A DNA stretch of 64,000 nt from Flavobacterium supellecticarium (GCF_004801375.1 NZ_SSNZ01000001.1:496001-560000); one strand, 5' to 3'. Counted from the stretch's first letter, positions 29,377 through 38,692 are shown. The notes: generated by a model from the sequence alone, not told the origin. Translations and numbers: made by a program.

Positions 29377-29727
29377 ATGAGCGAGTCACTTACACACCTT
29401 GTAGTCAATTGGATCGATATTGACAAAAATGTTATTTTGGTTGGCGCGACCGACAACCTACGATGGAAATGGGATACCGAGTTCGGAATGTCCGGTGATG
29501 ATGCCAAAACTATAGCTATTGTAACGTTAACCGATAATGGTAAAGGCTATGCCGTTTCGGAACGAGCCGAATTTTTTTGTTCAATGGAGGAATCTACCCG
29601 ATTCCTCGCAATGGCAAATCTATCCGGTTTGTTTGAAATTGCCTGGATCATCAAAAAGGAAAAACTCACGTACGATCATGCACGAGATCGATTCTTCGGA
29701 AAAAGTATTGGAATGCCCCTAATTTAA
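29377..29727 (+). CDS. Small hypothetical array protein
   Basis: 116 residues from ATG 29377. It is beta-rich with aromatic residues (LVVNWIDIDKNVILVGATDN, LRWKWDTEFGMSGDD). No transmembrane or signal sequence. Gaps of 41 and 9 bases to its neighbours suggest cotranscription. Function is unknown. Confidence 0.6.
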   Translation: MSESLTHLVVNWIDIDKNVILVGATDNLRWKWDTEFGMSGDDAKTIAIVTLTDNGKGYAVSERAEFFCSMEESTRFLAMANLSGLFEIAWIIKKEKLTYDHARDRFFGKSIGMPLI

Positions 29728-29736
29728 AAGCAACAA

Positions 29737-30855
29737 ATGGGAATAACAAACGATCTGTATCAGCTTAAACCAGGAATTATTAATTCCGGGACTATTTTGC
29801 GGGTTCGTAAAAATAAAGAAGCTGCTTTTTTAAAAAAATATACCATCGTCAATCAGGGAAACAATACCAATGCACAAGGTATTTTTTCCAATACGTTTAT
29901 CATAAACTCAGAAGACGGGAAAATTGAGCGAATTTCTCTTTTTGCAACAGACCGGATAATCGATTTCAATGAACCCGGTATCTATATATCGCTACAAAGT
30001 GGCAGCAAATCGGGCTTTGGTAGCGATTTCAATGATTTTTTTTCGACTATGGCGACCTATTTGGAAGATGCCTTATTTTATATACTCTGGGATGACATAA
30101 TCAGTCGGTATGAAATTATAAATGGAACGTTAAATTTCAGAAGTACCCGGGACTTTACGCGTTGGAATTGCCTTTTTGAAGAATACGTAGTCGACAACTA
30201 TGCTGATTCCAAACAGCTCCTTGCCGATTTTTATGTTGAAAAAGCAAATGAAATGATACTACGTCATGACGAAATAATCAGTGAAGGTGAGGATCCAAAA
30301 GAACGGCATTACGATGTAGAAGATTATCAGGAATTACTACAGCAGATTTTAAATTACAAAAGTCATATTGCCCCCGAGAAATTAAAACAACTAAACGATT
30401 GGCTGGAGGCGCAAATATATGATACCATTTGTATAGAGTTGGTTGTTACGGCTTCACAATCGATATATGATGAGAACGAGGTCTATATGCAGGGAAAATT
30501 TGAAATCCGGATCAACGCTGAAAAGCCCTATGCAGAAAGCGACATCATTGATATTTCGGAATTTCTAAAAAGTATGGTACAGAATGGAGAATACTTTATC
30601 TTTTCATGTTGCTGTGGCGTTCCTTCGTGTAGCGGATGGGTAAAAGGTATTCAGGTGGAACATTTCGATACAACCATTCGTTGGACCAACCTAAACACCT
30701 GGAAAGAATGGTATTTTGAAAAGCACAGAATTGAAGATGACATAAAAACCATCCGGGAAGAAGATAAGGTTTACGAAAAATTTTTCGCTAAAAAAGAAAT
30801 CGAATATATAGGCGTTGGCGATTATTGGAATACAGACGATGAATTAAAAAATTAA
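29737..30855 (+). CDS. Array protein, paralogue B fused to a Cys-cluster domain
   Basis: 372 residues. Residues 1-230 are homologous to the gene at 27925 (YQLKPGIINSGTILRVR, GIFSNTFIIN, RIIDFNEPGIYIS, SGFGSDF). Residues about 230-372 form an extra domain with the cluster FSCCCGVPSCSGW and then GWVKGIQVEHFDTTIRWTN, which could bind metal. The extra domain is absent from paralogue A. The likely history is duplication followed by fusion or by loss in A. No family name is known to me. Confidence 0.65.
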   Translation: MGITNDLYQLKPGIINSGTILRVRKNKEAAFLKKYTIVNQGNNTNAQGIFSNTFIINSEDGKIERISLFATDRIIDFNEPGIYISLQSGSKSGFGSDFNDFFSTMATYLEDALFYILWDDIISRYEIINGTLNFRSTRDFTRWNCLFEEYVVDNYADSKQLLADFYVEKANEMILRHDEIISEGEDPKERHYDVEDYQELLQQILNYKSHIAPEKLKQLNDWLEAQIYDTICIELVVTASQSIYDENEVYMQGKFEIRINAEKPYAESDIIDISEFLKSMVQNGEYFIFSCCCGVPSCSGWVKGIQVEHFDTTIRWTNLNTWKEWYFEKHRIEDDIKTIREEDKVYEKFFAKKEIEYIGVGDYWNTDDELKN

Positions 30856-30862
30856 ACCTAAA

Positions 30863-31417
30863 ATGAACAATACGTTTACCATTGATGATTTACAAGACTT
30901 ATGGCAAAAAGTTAGTATTTTACATAGCGGACAAACCTATGGCGGGCAAAATAAAGGCGAAAAAATCGAATATATCAATCATATCGGTAGTGTTGTATTC
31001 GAAATTATAAATGCTTCAAAAAACACTTTAGACTTCGACGTAGCGCTTGCCGTAAAATGTGCTCTTTTACACGATACCATAGAAGATACCGATCTTAGTA
31101 TCGAAGAATTGGAAAAAGACTATGGGAAACCGGTTCTGGAAGGCGTACTGGCCTTAACCAAAAACACGCAGCTTGAAAGAGAACTTCAAATGGTCGATAG
31201 TTTAAACCGGATAAAAGCACAACCTAAAGAAATCTGGGCGGTTAAAATGGCCGATAGAATCTGCAATTTATATGCGCCACCCTATTATTGGGACCAATCG
31301 AAAAAGGAAAAATACCGGGAAGAAGCAAAAGTTATTTATACCTATTTAAAAGACGGCAACGCCTATTTGGCAAAAAGACTATTAGACAAAATAGATCTTT
31401 ACAAGAATAAATACTAA
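30863..31417 (+). CDS. Small alarmone hydrolase-like HD protein (MESH1-type)
   Basis: 184 residues, an HD-fold protein matching the ppGpp-hydrolase half of RelA/SpoT. The metal-site residues are H40 (YINHIGSV), H70-D71 in LLHDTIEDT and D131 in VKMADRICNL; the ED motif (E74-D75) is also present. The spacing between the HD pair and the second Asp (60 residues) matches MESH1. There is no synthetase domain or TGS domain. Small alarmone hydrolases degrade (p)ppGpp and may counter toxic alarmone synthetases. It lies 8 bases after paralogue B, inside the small-gene array. Confidence 0.78.
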   Translation: MNNTFTIDDLQDLWQKVSILHSGQTYGGQNKGEKIEYINHIGSVVFEIINASKNTLDFDVALAVKCALLHDTIEDTDLSIEELEKDYGKPVLEGVLALTKNTQLERELQMVDSLNRIKAQPKEIWAVKMADRICNLYAPPYYWDQSKKEKYREEAKVIYTYLKDGNAYLAKRLLDKIDLYKNKY

Positions 31418-32035
31418 ATGGATTCAACTAAAATAAAAATATTACGGAGTAGAACTGCAATTCCATTGGACGTTGCGATACAACTTTTAAAAGAAAATAA
31501 CGGTGATATTGACGCCAGTGAACAAGCATTTCACCACAACAAAATAAGAGCAATAGTATTTGAAGCAGAATGTGATTATGAAACCGCCAAGGAGTATTAT
31601 GAATTATGTAAATATGACACTACTAAAGCGATCGAACGAATTAATGATAGAACCGTACGAATCTCCACAAGAGAAAAGCCAACATCTCGAAATGAAATCG
31701 GGTTTAGTATATGGCCGGCCGATAATGACATAAATTATTATAAAACCAAAAAGCGAAACGATGTCTTTATTGCGGACTACGATTTTGACCTTATCCTGGA
31801 CGAATTCAACTCCGTTTTTCCTATCCAAAATCCATGGAATAAACTGATCGAAAACTCTTTAGATCATTGTGGTTATAATTATTTTGACAATCCAACTTGC
31901 CAAATAATACTGGAACGAATAAAGCAATCAAAAACAGACGACCCGAAAGTACTGGAATTTAAAACGCAATTTATAACATGGTTTGAGGATAAACTGAATT
32001 ATGCCACTTATATAGTGGTGTTTGGAACTCTTTAA
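31418..32035 (+). CDS. Hypothetical protein with EF-Ts/UBA-like N-terminal repeats
   Basis: 205 residues starting directly after the HD gene stop. Residues about 4-38 (KILRSRTAIPLDVAIQLLKE, then NNGDIDASEQAF) resemble the UBA/TS-N fold of elongation factor Ts. A second copy follows (EAECDYETAKEYYELCKYDT, then TKAIERI, about 48-75). The C-terminal half is acidic with no recognised domain. Adjacency with no gap to the alarmone hydrolase suggests a shared role. Function is unknown. Confidence 0.65.
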   Translation: MDSTKIKILRSRTAIPLDVAIQLLKENNGDIDASEQAFHHNKIRAIVFEAECDYETAKEYYELCKYDTTKAIERINDRTVRISTREKPTSRNEIGFSIWPADNDINYYKTKKRNDVFIADYDFDLILDEFNSVFPIQNPWNKLIENSLDHCGYNYFDNPTCQIILERIKQSKTDDPKVLEFKTQFITWFEDKLNYATYIVVFGTL

Positions 32036-32215
32036 AAAATAACAAACCAGCGCGACGCTTTTTATTATCAAAGAATGCGTTAAAAAGAAATAAAACCCAA
32101 AAAAAGACATCCTAATTGAATGACAATATCACAGAAATAGGCTTATGACAATCATTTCTTAACAAGAAAATGCTTTTTTAATTCATTTTTGTTGTAAATT
32201 AGTTCAATGTTTTTT

Positions 32216-32262
32216 GAATCTGAATAGTAGTAATATCCTAATATTCAGATTCTTTTTTTTTT
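32216..32262 (+). terminator. Strong Rho-independent terminator
   Basis: Perfect 10-bp arms GAATCTGAAT / ATTCAGATTC with a loop of 17, followed by ten T. It ends the upstream array and insulates the efflux operon. Confidence 0.85.
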
Positions 32263-32318
32263 ACGGCTGACGCAGCGTCAAAATATTAAGTATTTTTTAA
32301 CGCTTTCACAAAGTTCGG

Positions 32319-32353
32319 TTGGTTCGGTTTTAACCAAACTAATCGTATCTTTG
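32319..32353 (+). promoter_or_regulatory. Efflux operon promoter with overlapping operator
   Basis: TATCTTTG (32346-32353) fits the -7 consensus, and a TTG at 32319-32321 could be the -33. The inverted repeat TTGGTT-N7-AACCAA (32319-32337) covers the -33 and spacer. The repressor ATG lies 19 bases downstream of the box, so binding of the MarR-like product here would be autoregulatory (inference). Confidence 0.6.
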
Positions 32354-32372
32354 CGAACCAAAATCAATCCCC

Positions 32373-32864
32373 ATGAATAAACAGCAGGAAGAAAAAGAAG
32401 AATTAATAGAACTATTCGGGATACACTTTGAAACGTATTATCATCTACCGCCCTGTGCGGCCCGAATATTAGGATTATTAATTATGAATGCCCGCGATAA
32501 GGGCATGACATTCGAAGAATTGGTCGATCAGGGATGTGCCAGCAAAAGCACGATATCGACCAACATCAATTTATTACTCAAGCTGGGAAAAATCAGTTAT
32601 TACACAAAAACCGGTGATCGTAAAAAGTATTTTTTGCCCTCCCCTCCCAACGAACGCATTCAGAATCATCTGAAATTTATTGAATCCGAGAAAAACATGC
32701 TCAACCGTGTAAAATCCTATGAGCTCACCTATCCGGCAGAAGATAAAGCCCATACGGCTTTTGTTGTGAATGCTTTGAATACCTATATGAATTATCTGAG
32801 CAAATTTGAAAGTATACTCACGGAATGTATGAAGGAAGAATCCTTATCCAAAGACGAATTTTAA
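32373..32864 (+). CDS. GbsR/MarR-family transcriptional repressor
   Basis: 163 residues. A winged helix-turn-helix (LTF-like GMTFEELVDQGCASKSTIS, then the wing KISYYTKTGDRKKYF) is followed by a dimerising C-terminal helix pair. GbsR-like proteins often head RND efflux operons in flavobacteria. The upstream inverted repeat and the gene's place 34 bases before the adaptor gene suggest it represses itself and the pump. Ligand is unknown. Confidence 0.88.
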   Translation: MNKQQEEKEELIELFGIHFETYYHLPPCAARILGLLIMNARDKGMTFEELVDQGCASKSTISTNINLLLKLGKISYYTKTGDRKKYFLPSPPNERIQNHLKFIESEKNMLNRVKSYELTYPAEDKAHTAFVVNALNTYMNYLSKFESILTECMKEESLSKDEF

Positions 32865-32898
32865 AACTATTTACAATTATATATAAATATTTTACCCT

Positions 32899-34017
32899 AT
32901 GAAGAATAAAGTAATATTTAGCATGTTGGTCCTGTCGATGGTATTGGCATCATGTGGAGACAAAAATCCGCAACAGCAGCAACCTGGTGGTCCCATGCCC
33001 TTTCCCGTTCAGAAAGTAGTTAAAGAAAATACCACAACCTATCAAGAATATTCCGCCAATTTACAAGGTCAGCAAAACGTTGAAATCCGCCCGAAAGTAA
33101 GCGGTTTTATCGAGCAGATTTTTGTCGACGAGGGACAAACGGTGCGCAAAGGACAGGTACTGTTTAAACTGGAAACCAACACCCTGTCGCAAGATGCCGG
33201 TGCGGCCAAAGCAGCCGTAGCAGCCGCTCAGGTCGAAGTAGATCGTTTAATTCCGTTAGTGGATCGTAAGATTATCAGTAATGTAACGTTGGAAACCGCT
33301 AAAGCCAATCTGGCACGTGCGAAAGCCAGCTACAACAGTATTGCGGCAAACATCAACTTTGGAACCATTACCAGTCCGGTAGACGGTGTTATTGGAAGCA
33401 TTCCGTATAAAGTAGGAAGTTTGGTAAGCGCTACTACAGCCGATCCGTTGACCACTGTATCGGATATCCGTAATATTCGCGCTTATTTTACGATGAATGA
33501 AAAACAAATGATCCAGTTTAGCAGAACCTTCCCGGGTGCTACATTATCGGACAAGATCAAAGCGATTCCTTCGGTAGAATTAATCCTTGCCGACAATTCG
33601 GTATACGAGCACAAAGGGAAAATCGAAACTGTAAACGGATTAGTAAACGCCCGTACCGGTAGTACTGAGTTCCGTGCACAGTTCCCGAACCCGCAATCGG
33701 TATTGCGAAGCGGTGGTAGCGGGATCATTCGCTTACCGGTTGAAGCCAAGGACGTAATCCTGATTCCTCAGAATGCGGTTTACGACATGCAAGGGAAACA
33801 AATGATCTATGCGGTTGGAAAAGACAACAAAGTACATTCGAAAATTATAGAAACCAACGGTACTTCCGGTTTGAATTTTATCGTAACCGGTGGTGTTGAA
33901 TCCGGAGAAGTAATTGTGGTGGAAGGTGTTACCAAATTGGCCGACAATCAGGAAATCGTTCCACAGGAAGCTGGTAAAAACGCACAACCGGCAGCAAATG
34001 CGCCCGTAAAAAAGTAA
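32899..34017 (+). CDS. RND efflux periplasmic adaptor (AcrA/MexA-like) lipoprotein
   Basis: 372 residues. The lipobox LASC places Cys near residue 19. The HlyD-like order is visible: lipoyl half (GFIEQIFVDEGQTVRKGQVL), a helical hairpin (about 95-150), second lipoyl half (SPVDGVIGSIPYKVGSLV), beta barrel and membrane-proximal domain (VIVVEGVTKLADNQEIV). It links the inner-membrane pump to the outer-membrane channel. Four bases separate it from the pump gene. Confidence 0.95.
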   Translation: MKNKVIFSMLVLSMVLASCGDKNPQQQQPGGPMPFPVQKVVKENTTTYQEYSANLQGQQNVEIRPKVSGFIEQIFVDEGQTVRKGQVLFKLETNTLSQDAGAAKAAVAAAQVEVDRLIPLVDRKIISNVTLETAKANLARAKASYNSIAANINFGTITSPVDGVIGSIPYKVGSLVSATTADPLTTVSDIRNIRAYFTMNEKQMIQFSRTFPGATLSDKIKAIPSVELILADNSVYEHKGKIETVNGLVNARTGSTEFRAQFPNPQSVLRSGGSGIIRLPVEAKDVILIPQNAVYDMQGKQMIYAVGKDNKVHSKIIETNGTSGLNFIVTGGVESGEVIVVEGVTKLADNQEIVPQEAGKNAQPAANAPVKK

Positions 34018-34021
34018 ACTT

Positions 34022-37000
34022 ATGATTAAAACATTTATAAACAGACCGGTACTTTCTACCGTAATCTCCATCATCATAACCATTCTGGGTATCCTGGGAT
34101 TAACGTCGTTACCCATCGAACAATACCCGGAAATTGCACCGCCAACCGTGCAGGTTAGTGCTACCTATACCGGAGCCAATGCCGAAACGGTTTTAAACAG
34201 TGTTGTAACGCCAATCGAAGAAGAAATCAACGGTGTGGAAGGAATGACCTATATGACGTCGACATCGGCAAATAACGGTGCGGCCAACATTAGCGTATTC
34301 TTCGAATTGGGTGTCAATCCCGATATCGCTGCCGTAAACGTACAAAACCGTGTGGCACGTGCCACCAGTAAGCTACCACAAGCGGTAGTCAATACCGGTG
34401 TAACCACGATTAAGAGTCAAACGAGTGCGTTGATGTTCTTCGCTTTATATTCAAACAATAAGGATTATGACGAGACGTTTATCCAAAACTACGCCCGTAT
34501 CAACCTGGTACCGAAATTACAACGTGTAAAAGGGGTTGGACAGGTAAACGTATTTGGTGCCAAAGACTACTCGATGCGTATCTGGATCGATCCGGAGAAA
34601 ATGGCCAACTACAAAGTGGTACCATCGGATATTCAGGATGCGTTACGCGAACAAAACTTAGAAGCCGCACCGGGTAAATTCGGTGAAAACGCAGATGGTG
34701 TTTACGAATACGTAATCAAATATAAAGGACGTTTATCTAAAATTTCCGAATACGAAAACATCATCATCAAATCTACTGGAAACGGAAACTTCCTACGATT
34801 AAAAGATGTAGCTACTGTCGAATTGGGAGCCTTTAACTACGGTGCCAAAAACATGGCAATGGGTAAAGAAGGTGTAGCCGTTGGTATTTTCCAGACTTCC
34901 GGATCGAATGCTCAGGACATTATGACCGAAGTAATCCATATTTTGGAAGAAAGTAAAGGTACTTTCCCTAAAGGTATTGATTATGTAATCCCTTACAACT
35001 CGAAAACCTTCCTTGACGCGTCGATCGCGAAAGTAGTTTCGACATTGATAGAAGCCTTTATTCTGGTATTTATCGTAGTATTCGTATTCCTACAGGACAT
35101 CCGCTCTACATTGATTCCGGCCATTGCCGTACCGGTTGCGATTGTAGGTACGTTCTTCTTCCTGCAATTATTCGGATTCTCGATCAACATGCTTACCTTG
35201 TTTGCAATGATTCTGGCGATTGGTATCGTAGTGGATGACGCCATCGTGGTGGTGGAAGCCGTCCACGCCAAGCTCGACCACGGTATAAAAGACGCCAAAC
35301 AAGCGACGATTTCGGCTATGGACGAGATCACCGGAGCGATTGTATCGATCACCCTGGTTATGTCGGCGGTATTCGTACCAGTTTCCTTCCTGAAAGGACC
35401 ATCCGGAGTATTCTACAAACAGTTTGCGATTACATTGGCCGTTGCGATTGTGATTTCGGCGATCAACGCCTTAACCTTGAGTCCGGCGCTTTGTGCCCTG
35501 TTCTTAAAACCACATGACGATTCGGAACATGCTAAAAAAGGATTAAAAGATCGTTTCTTTACCGCGTTCAACACGGCATTCGATTCGATGAACAACAAAT
35601 ACAGTAAGTCGTTAAACTTCCTGGTTAAAAGAAAATGGATCACCGGAATCTCTTTATTAGCAGTAACGGGTATTACATTACTATTATTCAACACCACTCC
35701 ATCCGGGTTTATTCCGAATGAAGACCGTGGTATCATTATGGGTGATTTAACCTTACCTCCGGGAACCACTTTAGAAAAAACACAATTAGCCGTTAACGAA
35801 CTGGATTCTATTCTGGCCTCTATGGACATTATTGAATCCCGTATGAGTGTGGTTGGTTTCAGTTTATTAAACAACGTAAATGGTGGTTCATATGCCTTTA
35901 CCGTTATCAAATTAAAAGACTGGGCGCACCGTAAAGAAGCGACCCAATCGATTGAAGCGGTAGTTGGTGAACTATTCGGACGTACAGCGCAATTTAAAGA
36001 TGCCCGAGCATTATTCTTTACACCTCCGAGTGTACAGGGATTTGGTACGGCAGACGGATTTGAGTTTAAACTACAATCCAAAGCAGACGACGACTGGGCA
36101 ACCATTAGTAAAGTGACCGGTGAGTTTTTACAAGCCCTAAACCAACGTCCGGAAATCCAGTATGCGATGACCAACTTTAACCCGAACTTCCCACAATACC
36201 AATTGGACATTAACATTGAAAAAACGAAAGATGCCGGTATCAGTGTATCCGATATTTTCAATACGCTACAAGGGTATTACGGAGGATTATATACAACCGA
36301 CTTTAACAGTTTCGGTAAACAGTACCGTGTAATGATTCAGGCAAAACCGGAAGATCGTGCTACGGAACAAAGTTTGGATAAGATTTATATCAAAAACCGA
36401 AATGACGAATTGGTAGCAATCAGTCAGTTTGTGAGCCTTAAGAAAACCTATGGCCCGGAATCGGTTACGCGTTTTAACTTATTAAAATCGGTTAACGTGA
36501 ACGGTAAAGCCAAACCGGGATACAGTTCCGGGGACGCGATTAAAGCCATCGAAGAAGTAGCCGCGCAACATTTACCGAATAACTACACCTACGAGTTTTC
36601 CGGTATGACCCGTGAGGAGATTGCTTCCGGAGGTCAGGCGATTGGCGTATTCCTGTTGAGTTTGATTTTCGTATACTTCCTGTTAAGTGCACAGTACGAA
36701 AGTTATATATTACCATTATCGGTAATCCTATCGTTACCGGTGGGTATTGCAGGAGCCATCGGATTTGTAAAACTGGCCGGTCTGGAAAACAACATTTACT
36801 TCCAGATTGCACTGATCATGCTTATCGGATTACTCGCGAAGAATGCCATTCTGATCGTAGAGTTTGCCATCCAGCGTAGACGTCATGGCATGAGCCTGTT
36901 CGAATCGGCAGTTGAAGGCGCTAAAGCCCGTTTACGACCGATCCTGATGACTTCTTTCGCCTTTATCTTTGGTCTGTTGCCACTGGCTTTAGCCAACGGA

Positions 37001-37186
37001 ATTGGAGCCGTAGGTAACCGTTCCATTGGTATGGGAGCTGTTGGAGGAATGTTAGTCGGTACCATTTTAGGGGTATTCTTTATTCCGGTATTGTTTGTGA
37101 TCTTTCAGGGACTACAGGAACGTATTACCGGAAAAACAGCAGCCCAAAAAGCGGCCGAGCAGGATTCTGAAAATGTTGCATTATAA
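34022..37186 (+). CDS. RND efflux permease (AcrB/MexB, HAE1 type)
   Basis: 1054 residues, typical HAE1 length. The N-terminus is MIKTFINRPVLSTVISIII (TM1), and the periplasmic porter region includes LTSLPIEQYPEIAPP. The proton relay helix TM4 has ILAIGIVVDDAIVVVEA (two Asp), and TM10/11 has LIGLLAKNAILIVEFA with the conserved Lys. It exports hydrophobic drugs or solvents using the proton gradient. Codon use is even and typical of the highly conserved core genes. It overlaps the start of the next open frame, but the outer-membrane gene proper begins just after the stop. Confidence 0.97.
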   Translation: MIKTFINRPVLSTVISIIITILGILGLTSLPIEQYPEIAPPTVQVSATYTGANAETVLNSVVTPIEEEINGVEGMTYMTSTSANNGAANISVFFELGVNPDIAAVNVQNRVARATSKLPQAVVNTGVTTIKSQTSALMFFALYSNNKDYDETFIQNYARINLVPKLQRVKGVGQVNVFGAKDYSMRIWIDPEKMANYKVVPSDIQDALREQNLEAAPGKFGENADGVYEYVIKYKGRLSKISEYENIIIKSTGNGNFLRLKDVATVELGAFNYGAKNMAMGKEGVAVGIFQTSGSNAQDIMTEVIHILEESKGTFPKGIDYVIPYNSKTFLDASIAKVVSTLIEAFILVFIVVFVFLQDIRSTLIPAIAVPVAIVGTFFFLQLFGFSINMLTLFAMILAIGIVVDDAIVVVEAVHAKLDHGIKDAKQATISAMDEITGAIVSITLVMSAVFVPVSFLKGPSGVFYKQFAITLAVAIVISAINALTLSPALCALFLKPHDDSEHAKKGLKDRFFTAFNTAFDSMNNKYSKSLNFLVKRKWITGISLLAVTGITLLLFNTTPSGFIPNEDRGIIMGDLTLPPGTTLEKTQLAVNELDSILASMDIIESRMSVVGFSLLNNVNGGSYAFTVIKLKDWAHRKEATQSIEAVVGELFGRTAQFKDARALFFTPPSVQGFGTADGFEFKLQSKADDDWATISKVTGEFLQALNQRPEIQYAMTNFNPNFPQYQLDINIEKTKDAGISVSDIFNTLQGYYGGLYTTDFNSFGKQYRVMIQAKPEDRATEQSLDKIYIKNRNDELVAISQFVSLKKTYGPESVTRFNLLKSVNVNGKAKPGYSSGDAIKAIEEVAAQHLPNNYTYEFSGMTREEIASGGQAIGVFLLSLIFVYFLLSAQYESYILPLSVILSLPVGIAGAIGFVKLAGLENNIYFQIALIMLIGLLAKNAILIVEFAIQRRRHGMSLFESAVEGAKARLRPILMTSFAFIFGLLPLALANGIGAVGNRSIGMGAVGGMLVGTILGVFFIPVLFVIFQGLQERITGKTAAQKAAEQDSENVAL

Positions 37187-37190
37187 AACT

Positions 37191-38597
37191 ATGAAAATGA
37201 AATATCAAAAATCATATAAAATAATGGTTGTCATAGCAGCTGCATCGGTGATGCAGTCCTGCTTTGTCGCCAAGAATTATGAGCGCCCACAGGTAAAAAC
37301 TGAAGCATTGTATCGTACCGATGCTACGACTACCGAAGGTGCGTCACTGGCGGGTGTTTCGTGGAAAACACTTTTTACCGATCCGATCCTTCAGGGCTAT
37401 ATCGAAAAAGGACTACAGAATAATTACGATATCCGTATCGCCATGCAGTCGATTGTAGCGGCAGAAGCAAATCTGAAACAAGGCAAAATGGGCTACCTGC
37501 CTACGCTTAGTGTGGGTGCCAGCCTTACCCACCAGCAATTGGCCAAAAACAGTCAGTTTGGTTCCTTTTTTAATGGTTCGTTAGACCAGTACCAACTGGC
37601 CGGAAACTTATCATGGGAAGCGGATATCTGGGGGAAAATCAGAAGTAACAAACGTGCGGCCAATGCTTCCTATTTGCAAACGGTAGCAGCCAATCAGGCA
37701 GTAAAAACACAATTATTGGCCAGTATTGCTTCGACCTATTATCAGTTGTTATCGTTGGATGCACAGTTAAAAGTAGCCGAAGAAACCTTGCTCAACCGTG
37801 ACAATAGTGTTACTACGATTAAAGCGTTAAAAGACGCCGGAAACGTAAACGAAGTAGCCGTAAAACAAACGGAAGCACAGAAATATGCTACCGAGTTGAT
37901 TATTGCCGATTTGAAAAATAACATCACAATCATGGAGAACACCCTATCTATTTTATTAGGACAATCGCCCGGTAAAATCGAAAGAGGAACCCTTGCGGCT
38001 CAGACTATGAATGTAGATGTAAACCTTGGTGTTCCTGCCGATTTATTAAGCAAAAGACCGGACGTAATGGCTGCCGAATACAATCTGATCTCTAATTTTG
38101 AGATGACGAATGTAGCGCGTAGTAATTTCTATCCGTCGTTTACAGTAACGGCTTCCGGAGGTTTCCAGAGTTTGGAGTTAAAAGAATGGTTTAGCACCAA
38201 TTCCCTATTTGCAAATATCGTAGCCGGATTGACACAACCTATTTTTAATCAACGTCAGATTAAAACCAAATACGAAATCGCAAAAGCCAATCAGGAAAAA
38301 GCGTATTTACAATTTGAGCAATCTCTGTTAACGGCTGGAAAAGAAGTTTCGGATGCATTATCGCAATATAAAAACGAAACCGGTAAGCTGGTAATCCGCG
38401 AAAAACAAGTGGATGCGCTTAAAAAAGCAGCCAATTATTCCGATGAGTTATTAAACCACGGTTTTGTAAACTACTTAGAAGTATTAACGGCTAAGAACTC
38501 CGCTTTAAGTAGTGAATTGGATCTTATCGATAATAAATACCGACAGTTTAATGCCATCATCATGCTATATAAAGCATTAGGTGGCGGAACGCAATAA
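37191..38597 (+). CDS. RND efflux outer-membrane factor (TolC/OprM-like) lipoprotein
   Basis: 468 residues from ATG 37191, five bases after the pump stop; ATG 37173 would overlap the pump. The lipobox MQSC is near residue 23. Two OEP repeats are seen: DPILQGYIEKGLQNNYDIRI, LSWEADIWGKIRS, LLSKRPDVMAAEYNL and LTQPIFNQRQIKTKYE. It completes a tripartite pump with the adaptor and permease. No drug specificity can be deduced. Confidence 0.95.
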   Translation: MKMKYQKSYKIMVVIAAASVMQSCFVAKNYERPQVKTEALYRTDATTTEGASLAGVSWKTLFTDPILQGYIEKGLQNNYDIRIAMQSIVAAEANLKQGKMGYLPTLSVGASLTHQQLAKNSQFGSFFNGSLDQYQLAGNLSWEADIWGKIRSNKRAANASYLQTVAANQAVKTQLLASIASTYYQLLSLDAQLKVAEETLLNRDNSVTTIKALKDAGNVNEVAVKQTEAQKYATELIIADLKNNITIMENTLSILLGQSPGKIERGTLAAQTMNVDVNLGVPADLLSKRPDVMAAEYNLISNFEMTNVARSNFYPSFTVTASGGFQSLELKEWFSTNSLFANIVAGLTQPIFNQRQIKTKYEIAKANQEKAYLQFEQSLLTAGKEVSDALSQYKNETGKLVIREKQVDALKKAANYSDELLNHGFVNYLEVLTAKNSALSSELDLIDNKYRQFNAIIMLYKALGGGTQ

Positions 38598-38611
38598 TAT
38601 AATACTGTTTT

Positions 38612-38640
38612 ACCTGACAGGTTTTAAAAACCTGTCAGGT
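38612..38640. repeat. Second copy of the CCTGACAGG palindrome
   Basis: Arms ACCTGACAGGTTTT / AAAACCTGTCAGGT with a one-base spacer, sharing the core with the 20178 element. It sits directly after the efflux operon, before its terminator. Confidence 0.8.
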
Positions 38641-38657
38641 ATAGCAAACCAAAACAA

Positions 38658-38684
38658 AAGGGAGCACTTAATAATGCTCCCTTC
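38658..38684. terminator. Terminator between efflux operon and cvfB-like gene
   Basis: Arms AAGGGAGCA / TGCTCCCTT with loop CTTAATAA, between convergent genes. Confidence 0.8.
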
Positions 38685-38692
38685 TTTGTGTT

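Larger units (their letters stand above)
32036..32372. other. 337-bp intergenic region upstream of the efflux repressor
   Basis: No gene is supported. It contains a strong terminator (32216-32262), a promoter with TATCTTTG (32346-32353) and an inverted repeat overlapping it (32319-32337). The first half is otherwise featureless. Confidence 0.7.

Noticed and set aside
26378..32035. Toxin-antitoxin or polymorphic toxin locus with the toxin present
   Set aside because: None of the proteins has a toxin domain, Rhs repeats or a secretion signal; only immunity-like features are visible.
35413..36261. Long antisense frame (282 codons) inside the RND pump gene
   Set aside because: It is a shadow of a conserved gene, lacks any recognisable motif and has no start signal.
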